From NCBI GenBank assembly GCA_946414315.1, contig CAMKNZ010000002.1:1-64000 (forward strand): DNA of 64,000 nt, given 5' to 3'. The position numbers and the translations under genes were made by a program. The DNA comes from an uncultured Clostridia bacterium. GTDB taxonomy: Bacteria > Bacillota > Clostridia > Christensenellales > Aristaeellaceae. Positions 56,293-64,000 of the stretch are shown piece by piece. The notes under the pieces were generated by a model. It ran no database searches. It saw only the letters and a list, made by a program, of their open reading frames with translations, and was not told the DNA's origin. Numbering within the stretch: the stretch's first letter is position 1; each line of letters opens with the position of its first letter.

Positions 56293-56321
56293 ATTGTAAA
56301 TCAAAAAAAACCAATTGTCAA
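56293..56321 (-). promoter_or_regulatory. Sigma-A promoter of the ABC transporter operon
   Basis: Minus strand TTGACA-17 bp-TACAAT, 129 bp upstream of the 56164 start. Confidence 0.75.
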
Positions 56322-56804
56322 GAGGCTGGTGTTCGATTTTAATATCTGATCATCACAGATTGAACACGTCCGGCATTCGCCCGGTCTCTCGGTATATCAA
56401 ATTCGGTTACATAATGTTCATTGTGTTTCCATCTTGTGACACATATGAACATCCGAACAAATCAAACGAAATCCTTCCCCAGTACGGTGCTTTCCTCTTC
56501 GGTTGTTCATAGGCTTCCCTCGTGAGTTCTGGAAGTCGTCTGCCATCAGCTTCGTTCCCTTAAGATATGTCACAGTTCTGCTTCGTTGACAGTCTTCAAC
56601 TAATCCCATTTATTCAAATCTTTGTCTACTTTAAACTGAATATTCAGGGGCTTTTCACATTTCTTTCAGCTTAACATATGAAATGTATACCTATTATTTG
56701 CTCGTCTTTGTTTGCTCCGAAAAAAGCTTATAATAATTTGAAGCGTCATTCCTCTTGGATCTGTTATAATTGTACCGTTCACCATCCACAAGGCAGATTA
56801 CTGG

Positions 56805-57701
56805 TTATACATCATATGTTTTATCGATGGCTTTCAACTCATTGAAGGTATCAATTTCCACAACATCTTCTTCATGACACTCACGCACTTCCACTGCATA
56901 GTGTTCTTTCTTATACACCAGTGGAACCTGCTCCCAATAACGTTCCTTCCCACCAGGACTCTGATATACATCTTGTATATCCTGACTTAATTTATGGCCA
57001 TCTTCTTCATTCCAATAGCTTATACCTACCATCTGCCAGATGTCATCACCTTCACCGCCGACTTTTTCTTCCACAATAACGCCATCCTTCACCCGAAAGC
57101 ACCAGTCGTCTGTGCGGTTCTTCTTTATCGCCAGAAAGTCCGAAGTATAATGATAAGGTGTGATAATAGCAGGATTGGAGATCAAAAGATCCGCTTCGAA
57201 CACATAGGCATTTGATAGAAGGTAACGCGCAACCAAAGAGGAGCTTATGTTATTCGCCTCGTTAAATTCCAGATTCTCCAGGAACTTCACCATTGGATAC
57301 TTATAGAGCAGCTGATCAAACAACTCTAACAGATATCCGCGCACAATGTATATCTCGTTGATTCCGGCAGCAAGGCAAGCATCTATGAGCCTGTCAATAA
57401 TCCGTACACCGTGAACACGAACAAGGGGCTTAGGAGTATTGAAGGTGATCGGTACAAGACGTGTTCCAAAGCCGGCGGCAATAAATACAGCTCGCTTGAC
57501 TCGATATGGTTCAAGAGCTGATAGACCTTCGGGAGAGATTGTCGTGCCTTCAACATAGCTATGGCTCGCCAGTTCCTTAAGGATTCCATTTACACTTCCC
57601 AATGAATAAGAAGTTGCTTCTGCAAGCTCTCGCTGGGTAAGATTTGCTTTAGTCGTTGCTAATACTTTCAGTATATCAAATTGTTTCCTTGATAGTTGCA
57701 T
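56805..57701 (-). CDS. Winged HTH + LicC/PntC-like nucleotidyltransferase (stand-alone paralogue)
   Basis: MQLSRKQFDILKVLATTKANLTQRELAEATSYSLGSVNGILKELASHSYVEG then RAVFIAAGFGTRLVPITFNTPKPLVRVHGVRIIDRLIDA; NNISSSLVARYLLSNAYVFEADLLISNP. Confidence 0.85.
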   Translation of the reverse strand: MQLSRKQFDILKVLATTKANLTQRELAEATSYSLGSVNGILKELASHSYVEGTTISPEGLSALEPYRVKRAVFIAAGFGTRLVPITFNTPKPLVRVHGVRIIDRLIDACLAAGINEIYIVRGYLLELFDQLLYKYPMVKFLENLEFNEANNISSSLVARYLLSNAYVFEADLLISNPAIITPYHYTSDFLAIKKNRTDDWCFRVKDGVIVEEKVGGEGDDIWQMVGISYWNEEDGHKLSQDIQDVYQSPGGKERYWEQVPLVYKKEHYAVEVRECHEEDVVEIDTFNELKAIDKTYDV

Positions 57702-57786
57702 ATGCTTCTCCCTCTTTAGTTACTAAAGTTCTGTCCTCAATGCATTTTATCTGTTCTATTTGTTACTGACCGGTTCTTTACACCCA

Positions 57787-58950
57787 TCAACTCCTATTGC
57801 TTTTTATGGTTTGTTTTACTTTTTTTGCTAAGCTCCAAAGAAATTTTATTACACCGCTTCGTTCGCGATAATTGTAATACACTTCTCTTTTGATTTGTTC
57901 AATTTTGTGAAACCTTTGCCTTTTACTTGGAACTTTTTCTTCTGGAAGCGGTTCGACTTCAGGAAAAGGACATTCCTTTTGCTCCACAGCAGCATCGAGA
58001 ATGTCTAACATCATCGGAATGCAATGTCCTATATTCGCAAAATGCTTGTTAGAATATAGTTTGGCTTCTGTCGCATATTGATCGTAATTCTGTATAACAC
58101 GAGCCACACAATCAGTTAATTCTTCTTTTTTTGTTTTTACAACATACTCATAATCATCCGCGGGATAACGACTTGGAATAACGTCCGGGATCAGCCAATT
58201 ACATACTGAAATTGCCGGTTTGCCCATCATCACACATTCACACATTGTGCTTGATTCTTCCGAAACAAGAATATCGGATATCATTATTACATCCAGAATA
58301 TTTGTCTTGGGATCAAGCTGTATTACTCTATGATTATTTTTATGTAATTCTCTCATCTCGGCTATGTTTCTCAACTGTTCCTGATATGTATCAGCCCACG
58401 GCGCCTGTTTCACAATTATATTTACATCAAGTGGAAGCATAGCTTGAACAAATTCATCTTGCTTTCCATCATTCTCCCACGCTGGAGCATATAGAATTGT
58501 TGGTTTACTTGGATCTATGCCAATTTCTTTTATATAAGCTTCTCTTTTATTTTCATTCATAAATGCTGAAAGCCGATCAGCCTTTGGCCACCCAGTCAGA
58601 AATACCCCCTTCTTTGGTTTGGTATAATAATATCTTGAACATTGTTTCCAGTTGTCGACCCATACATCGCTCGGAAGAAAACCTATATCATACTTATTCC
58701 ACGGTTCTCTTAACCAAATATCCGGCCAATAACCATATTGTTGTGTGATGTCGTGAAGCATAATCACAGAAAACTTGCTGTATTGAGGGAAATTAATATG
58801 TTCACAATACCAACCAATTTCGCATTTTGCAAATTTATTATTTGTGATTTTTGTCCTGTAACCACGTTTCTCCGCTTCAGCAGCAATCATCTCGTAAACT
58901 TGCTTCTGAACAGCGTCTTGGTAGATGAAGGTTATTTCTTTTTTTATCAT
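57787..58950 (-). CDS. CDP-glycerol glycerophosphotransferase family protein
   Basis: TILYAPAWENDGKQDEF; ISDILVSEESSTMCECVMMGKPAISV. Confidence 0.8.
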   Translation of the reverse strand: MIKKEITFIYQDAVQKQVYEMIAAEAEKRGYRTKITNNKFAKCEIGWYCEHINFPQYSKFSVIMLHDITQQYGYWPDIWLREPWNKYDIGFLPSDVWVDNWKQCSRYYYTKPKKGVFLTGWPKADRLSAFMNENKREAYIKEIGIDPSKPTILYAPAWENDGKQDEFVQAMLPLDVNIIVKQAPWADTYQEQLRNIAEMRELHKNNHRVIQLDPKTNILDVIMISDILVSEESSTMCECVMMGKPAISVCNWLIPDVIPSRYPADDYEYVVKTKKEELTDCVARVIQNYDQYATEAKLYSNKHFANIGHCIPMMLDILDAAVEQKECPFPEVEPLPEEKVPSKRQRFHKIEQIKREVYYNYRERSGVIKFLWSLAKKVKQTIKSNRS

Positions 58951-58969
58951 TTTTGCTTTATTCCTTCCA

Positions 58970-60418
58970 TCACTTTTTTATGGATAAAATCATGTTCATT
59001 ATAGTTTTTTTCTTTAATATGCACATTCCAATAATCAGAGTAAGCAGAATAACTCTCACAGCTGTATATGGATATGTTGCCATACACGCCAGACTCACAA
59101 TCGAGATGAGAATGGTTAGCAAAAACACGGTTCTGTTATCATAAACCGGAATGGTTATGCACTGTTCCCGGAGCACCTTCCCGGAAAAAAAATAATGCAT
59201 AATCATAAAAACCAAATAGCAGCCAAGTGTTGTATATGCTGCTGCAGCAAATCCGTACATTTGGATAAAAACAGCATTTAATACGATGTTAAGCACTGCA
59301 CCTATAACAGAGGCAAACATAACATACTTTGTAGCACCATAATAGAATTCTATAGATGCATACAAATCATAAACAAATGTGTAAAACATTCCGATTGTTA
59401 CAACTGGAATTACATATACCGCCACTTTATAATCTGTCGTTCCAAGTATATTGATAATCTCCGGAGAAACCAAGGCTACAAACAAAACAATTGTACCCAT
59501 CATCAGTACCAATGCGTTTGTAATCGTTTTTAGCTTGTTGTATGTTTTTGTTTTTAACTGCTCATATGTCCATGGAACCCTGGATCCGTTTATTGCAGAT
59601 ATCAAGACGCTAATGGAAGAAGCTATCTGATATGCAAAACTATAGATCCCTGCATCACTATCACCACAATAATGTTTTATCATTATGCGATCAGATTGGT
59701 TAAGAACAATAAGGCTCAAATAATGTGGAATAAGAGGTATGTTGAATTTTGAAGCATACTTCCAATAATTTCTATCGTAGAAACATCTTCCTTTCCAGAA
59801 GTGATAAACATAAAACACGACGCCAATGGCACATTGGACCATCAGATAACCGAGAATCAGCGCGTTTGCACGCAGCCCCGTATTTTTGATAAGTAGAATG
59901 CTCACTGCGGGAGTCAATACAGATACAATAATTGTAATGATGACCATCGGGCGATATTTGTACTCAACTCTCTGCGTCGTCCCCCAGAAAGAAAACGCGG
60001 GATAAACAATAAAGTACAAAAAGAGCAATAACATGTATGGCATAGACAAACCAATGGTTATACTGCACCACTCATGTGTGGCGAAATAGATAGTCAATAA
60101 GCCAAGGGATATCAAAGTCCCAAGCCCTTGCATAGATGACGTGTATCGATCCCTGTCATCTTTATTATCTACAATCGTCTTAGTGTAGACTCCTGCATAG
60201 AGGTTAAGAGATGCAAAGATAATCAGAATATCCCTCCATGATTGGAACACTGACCACTCACCATATTCAGCCGTGGTAAGGAGACGAACATAGATTGGTA
60301 CTACAATAAAAGAGATGCCTTTCTGAAAGAAGTTACATATCGCATACCAGATCGATGCCTTGGCCTGTACAGACATATTTCTGTACTTATCCCATAACTT
60401 CATACTCTTATCTTCCAT
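58970..60418 (-). CDS. Oligosaccharide flippase (Wzx-like)
   Basis: Multi-TM MATE/PST-like: AICNFFQKGISFIVVPIYVRLLTTAEYGEWSVFQSW; YYGATKYVMFASVIGAVLNIVLNAVFI. Confidence 0.92.
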   Translation of the reverse strand: MEDKSMKLWDKYRNMSVQAKASIWYAICNFFQKGISFIVVPIYVRLLTTAEYGEWSVFQSWRDILIIFASLNLYAGVYTKTIVDNKDDRDRYTSSMQGLGTLISLGLLTIYFATHEWCSITIGLSMPYMLLLFLYFIVYPAFSFWGTTQRVEYKYRPMVIITIIVSVLTPAVSILLIKNTGLRANALILGYLMVQCAIGVVFYVYHFWKGRCFYDRNYWKYASKFNIPLIPHYLSLIVLNQSDRIMIKHYCGDSDAGIYSFAYQIASSISVLISAINGSRVPWTYEQLKTKTYNKLKTITNALVLMMGTIVLFVALVSPEIINILGTTDYKVAVYVIPVVTIGMFYTFVYDLYASIEFYYGATKYVMFASVIGAVLNIVLNAVFIQMYGFAAAAYTTLGCYLVFMIMHYFFSGKVLREQCITIPVYDNRTVFLLTILISIVSLACMATYPYTAVRVILLTLIIGMCILKKKTIMNMILSIKK

Positions 60419-60446
60419 CTTTCACAGAATCCAGCCAGAATGCTTT

Positions 60447-61955
60447 TTACTTCCCAGGATCCGTATTTATATCATCATGATTTGTCTGACTTTTTGCTAC
60501 GCTTGCTGCATCATACAGGTCGTGTTTTATCTGACTACTACTGATTTCAGGCGTGCGGGGCAGATACACAACTTCTACGCCTTCTTCTTTAAGAAAATCA
60601 AATTTGCCTTTCCAGTCGTCACCCATGACAAAGGTATCAACATGATACTCATGCATATCAGTTCTCTTTTGCTGCCAGTTTTCCTCGGGGATCACCAGAT
60701 CAACATAGCGTATAGACTCCAATAGTTTTTTCCTTTGTTCATAAGTAAAGTATGTTTTTTTATGCTTTTCATTCCAGTTGAATTCATCTGATGAAAGAAC
60801 AACAATCAGATAATCGCCAAGAGCTTTTGCTCTCTGAAGCAAATTGATGTGACCGTAATGCAATAGATCATAAGTTCCATACGTGATAACTCTTTTCATT
60901 CCTACGTCCTTTCTGCTCGGCAGAGCATATCCATAATCTACCCAATTTCCTACTTCAGAGCGTTTCCCTCGACTCATCATTTCTGCAACAATATCTTTAG
61001 GGTTCCTGTTCCCATTTATAATTTCATTCACAGCTTCAGTAATAGGCATGGTCACATAGTAACGTTTAGCAAGTTGTAAAGTCGCAGGTAATGCATTTAC
61101 CCCTTCTACTACCATTCCGATTTGCTTTATAGCCTGATCCACCGGAATTCCTTTACCAATCAGTTCACCGCAGCGATTGTTTCGACTGTGTGAACTTGTG
61201 GCAGTTACAATCAAATCTCCAATACCGGCCAACCCACTGAAAGTCTGCTCATAACACCCCATAGCTTTACCCAGTCTGGTGATTTCAGCCATTCCTCTGG
61301 TAATTAGTGCTGCTCTTGTATTGTCTCCATATCCAAGCCCAGTCGCAATACCAGCAGCCAAAGCAATAATATTCTTCGTTGCTCCACACAGTTCAACACC
61401 TTGTACATCCGGATTTGTGTAAACCCTGAGGCAAGAGTTCATGAAAATATCCTGAACTGCTTCAGCAACAGAAATATCTTCACAAGCTGCAACAATTGTG
61501 GTTGGCAGGTCTTTTGATACTTCCTCTGCATGAGTCGGACCAGATAATGCAACAAGAGGTGTTCTATGGTGAATTTCGCTGCTGATCACCTGCGTCATGG
61601 TATAGAGCGTATCTTGTTCTATTCCTTTCGCCACATTCACAATAATCTGCTTATCAATGTATGGTTTAGCCATCTGAGCAGTTGATCTTATTATCGGCGA
61701 AGGAACAGCAAATACGAGAACATCTCTGCTGATACAGGCTTCCTGAATACTGTTAGTAAATTGTATTGCTTCCGGAATTCTCACACCCGGCAAATTCTTG
61801 TGTTCCCGGCATCTGCTCAATTGTTCAATTTCATCATTCAACGCGGACCATACCATGACATAATGGCCACAGTTCGCCAACATTCTTGCAAGCGCTATAC
61901 CCCATGTTCCAGCACCAAGAATTCCGATTTTTCGTCGTACATTATTATGTTCCAT
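60447..61955 (-). CDS. Bifunctional GpsA-TagD: glycerol-3-phosphate dehydrogenase fused to glycerol-3-phosphate cytidylyltransferase
   Basis: N: IGILGAGTWGIALARMLANCGH, LSGPTHAEEVSKDLPTTIV, ELCGATKNIIALAAGIATGLGYGDNTRAALITRG. C: MKRVITYGTYDLLHYGHINLLQRAKALGDYLIVVLSSDEFNWNEKHKKTYFTYEQRKKLLESIRYVD. Confidence 0.93.
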   Translation of the reverse strand: MEHNNVRRKIGILGAGTWGIALARMLANCGHYVMVWSALNDEIEQLSRCREHKNLPGVRIPEAIQFTNSIQEACISRDVLVFAVPSPIIRSTAQMAKPYIDKQIIVNVAKGIEQDTLYTMTQVISSEIHHRTPLVALSGPTHAEEVSKDLPTTIVAACEDISVAEAVQDIFMNSCLRVYTNPDVQGVELCGATKNIIALAAGIATGLGYGDNTRAALITRGMAEITRLGKAMGCYEQTFSGLAGIGDLIVTATSSHSRNNRCGELIGKGIPVDQAIKQIGMVVEGVNALPATLQLAKRYYVTMPITEAVNEIINGNRNPKDIVAEMMSRGKRSEVGNWVDYGYALPSRKDVGMKRVITYGTYDLLHYGHINLLQRAKALGDYLIVVLSSDEFNWNEKHKKTYFTYEQRKKLLESIRYVDLVIPEENWQQKRTDMHEYHVDTFVMGDDWKGKFDFLKEEGVEVVYLPRTPEISSSQIKHDLYDAASVAKSQTNHDDINTDPGK

Positions 61956-62010
61956 ATAACTACCTTTTACTATATCGCATGTTTTGTACAAGTATCGCTG
62001 CGTGTATGTA

Positions 62011-63222
62011 TTAGACTTTCTGTTTTTCCTGAATCTTTCTTATTGCTTGATATATTTTCTCACATGCATCTGACGAATCATATTCCCAGAATCTGTCTCT
62101 TTGTCTTTTTCTCAAGTTTTCGTCAATACTGGGATCTTTTATATACGCCTCAATACTACTTATCACTTCGTCTATCGTTTCTGGTGTTTTACCGCATGCA
62201 ATTTGTTCTTTAGTATAATAAACACCTCGATCATTATTAACATAGTAATTATAATCATAGATGTAATGTATAATAGGTCGATTAAGAAGAAGGAAATCAA
62301 AAAAACAACTACTATAATCTGTAATAAGGATGTCTGTTGCTGCAAGCAATTCTGTCGCTTGTACATCGTTAATACCAAAAATACGTCCCGAGGTGTTTCG
62401 TATCCGTTTGTCTTTTTTTCTGTTCTCAGTAACAAAATGGGATTTTTCAATAATGATTGCATTATTCTTTTCCAGCAATCTTTCAAGCTTTTGGCTTTTA
62501 TTGTTTATAAATGAAAAGCATTCATTCGTTTTATCACGAAAAGTTGGCATATATGTGATTATTACTGACGGTAATGCTTTTAGTTTGTATTCACTCAGGC
62601 TTTGAACCTGCTTTATCACTTTATTTTTGGCAATGCTCGTCTTTTCTTTATCATAGAATATGCTGTTCCTTGGATAACCCGCCTTAATGATTTGGTTTTT
62701 TCCAAGACAATAGGCATGTTCAAAAAGCTTCTTCGTTTCCACAGAGGTTGCCAGCCAGTAATCTGCTGTCTCTATTTTTCGTTCAAGCTTATGATATATT
62801 TTGGAAATTAGGTCATGGCGGTTTCGTAAGTCAAACCCTATTTTTTTCCACATTACTCCATGCCAAAGATTTACAGTTGTCGCACCACCAAAATAATTCT
62901 GACCTGATTTTGAGAAGTCCAAATACTCTTGATTCATTATCGCAACGCCCGCTTTGTGCAATAATCTTTTGCATTCTTCAGAATCTCTCTGCACAACTAT
63001 TATTTTACTGGAAAGAGCAGTAGTATCTGTATTGTCTTCAGTTATCCAATATAGTTTGAGCTCCGAATGAGATTCACAAAGTTCATTTGCCAAGTATAAA
63101 CAGTTGTCACAACATTTTTCCCCAAACCATTCTCCAAAGATCCAGATATTTCTGTCCCGATGTAAATTCCAGTTGCGAATCAAGTTAATGTATCCGCTTA
63201 TCAAATTATAGATCCTACTCAT
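62011..63222 (-). CDS. CDP-glycerol:poly(glycerophosphate) glycerophosphotransferase family protein (TagB/TagF-like)
   Basis: WIFGEWFGEKCCDNCLYLANELCESH; TVNLWHGVMWKKIGFD; VIITYMPTFRDK; ELLAATDILITDYSSCFFDFLLLNRPIIHYIYDYNYY. Confidence 0.92.
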   Translation of the reverse strand: MSRIYNLISGYINLIRNWNLHRDRNIWIFGEWFGEKCCDNCLYLANELCESHSELKLYWITEDNTDTTALSSKIIVVQRDSEECKRLLHKAGVAIMNQEYLDFSKSGQNYFGGATTVNLWHGVMWKKIGFDLRNRHDLISKIYHKLERKIETADYWLATSVETKKLFEHAYCLGKNQIIKAGYPRNSIFYDKEKTSIAKNKVIKQVQSLSEYKLKALPSVIITYMPTFRDKTNECFSFINNKSQKLERLLEKNNAIIIEKSHFVTENRKKDKRIRNTSGRIFGINDVQATELLAATDILITDYSSCFFDFLLLNRPIIHYIYDYNYYVNNDRGVYYTKEQIACGKTPETIDEVISSIEAYIKDPSIDENLRKRQRDRFWEYDSSDACEKIYQAIRKIQEKQKV

Positions 63223-63278
63223 ATCTTGATATGGCTCCTATATCTTTCCATAGAAAGAGTATTCATAGTACTTCCGGT

Positions 63279-64000
63279 TTATGGAAGCTCGTTTGTCTCA
63301 ACAAGTGCTCTTTTAATGCTTTTCAAGTAATCGTAACCATATTTTTCATCTGGTTCTAAATAACCTCCTTCTGACCATTCATTCCACGCAAACATAAAGA
63401 TATAATCCTTTTTATATTCTGTTTTAGCCCTTATAATCATTTTTTCCATATATTCTCTAAATTTTTCCGGAGTTGCTCCTGTGAAAACCGTTCCATTTTC
63501 TCCTTTTCTTGGTGTATTATCCCAATCAACAAACGCTCCAGGTAAATGTTTCATATCCTTCGGTTTATGATTCAAGATGTATTTCCATGTTAAATCGTAA
63601 CTTGTTTTCTTTGGTCCCTCCCTGAACAAGTGTTTTATGCTGTTAAAATCCAGTATTACATGGAACTTTTTTTCGAAAAATAGTTTTGTTTTGTTTTTAC
63701 TGATAGTCTTGTTTCTAGCCACATCCATTCCCATATATGTAGTCGCATATACTGGTTGGTATTCGATGGCATAATCAAACAATGATTTGTCCTTACTTTC
63801 ATCTAAATCATAATTCACATACTGATATGCAAAACTTAATTCTCCGATCCCACAGTTTATCGCCAGTTTTTGCCAGCATTTCAGCATCTTCTCAAGACAA
63901 TCTATCAATTCGGGTCGATAAATTATCACTAAAGGCTTACCATCAATATGAATATATCTAGAATCACACAAAAACGGCTTAAGGTATTCAAAGTGTTCAA
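63279..64000 (-). CDS. WbsX-like (GH99-like) protein, C-terminal part (runs off right edge)
   Basis: Frame open to the edge: EHFEYLKPFLCDSRYIHIDGKPLVIIYRPE...GAFVDWDNTPRKGENGTVFTGATPEKFREYMEKMI...IFMFAWNEWSEGGYLEPDEKYGYDYLKSIKRAL. Confidence 0.85.
   Translation of the reverse strand, partial: EHFEYLKPFLCDSRYIHIDGKPLVIIYRPELIDCLEKMLKCWQKLAINCGIGELSFAYQYVNYDLDESKDKSLFDYAIEYQPVYATTYMGMDVARNKTISKNKTKLFFEKKFHVILDFNSIKHLFREGPKKTSYDLTWKYILNHKPKDMKHLPGAFVDWDNTPRKGENGTVFTGATPEKFREYMEKMIIRAKTEYKKDYIFMFAWNEWSEGGYLEPDEKYGYDYLKSIKRALVETNELP

Noticed and set aside
1-64000. tRNA/rRNA genes and complete IS elements
   Set aside because: No cloverleaf with TTCGANTC-type T-loop, no rRNA conserved blocks and no transposase ORF were recognised; a tRNAscan/ISfinder run would be needed to exclude them formally.

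Overview
The window looks like a Clostridia/Firmicutes-type chromosomal segment, identified from gene content only; no species is claimed. Roughly the left 50 kb is GC-rich core genome. It contains a glpK fragment, a secreted beta-propeller protein, a radical SAM protein, a divIVA/sepF/yggS division cluster, purR, an HPr-like protein, comF, recD2, aspartate kinase, rfbD, rluA, lspA, mfd, pth, asnA, cell-wall-binding and L,D-transpeptidase proteins, rnc/acpP/plsX, proS, mrp, rlmH, a GntR/LacI-type regulator, a TrmH-family methylase and a NusG paralogue. The right ~19 kb is a minus-strand surface-polysaccharide/teichoic-acid-like locus (rfbBCA, two Wzz-like proteins, glf, ABC transporter, LicC-like nucleotidyltransferases, CDP-glycerol transferases, flippase, GpsA-TagD, WbsX-like). 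It becomes clearly AT-rich from about 51.7 kb. The best candidate for an undescribed system is an ABC importer whose permease is fused in one ORF to a winged-helix domain and a LicC/PntC-like cytidylyltransferase. A stand-alone wHTH-cytidylyltransferase paralogue and a bifunctional GpsA-TagD CDP-glycerol synthase lie next to it. Other notable items are a subtilase plus clan-CD (gingipain/caspase-like) double-protease protein inserted between plsX and acpP, a caspase-like protein with an EF-hand loop, an E2/CAT-fold protein that has lost its HxxxDG motif, and two families of intergenic repeats whose stems are conserved by compensatory changes. All calls are from reading the sequence; no searches were run.
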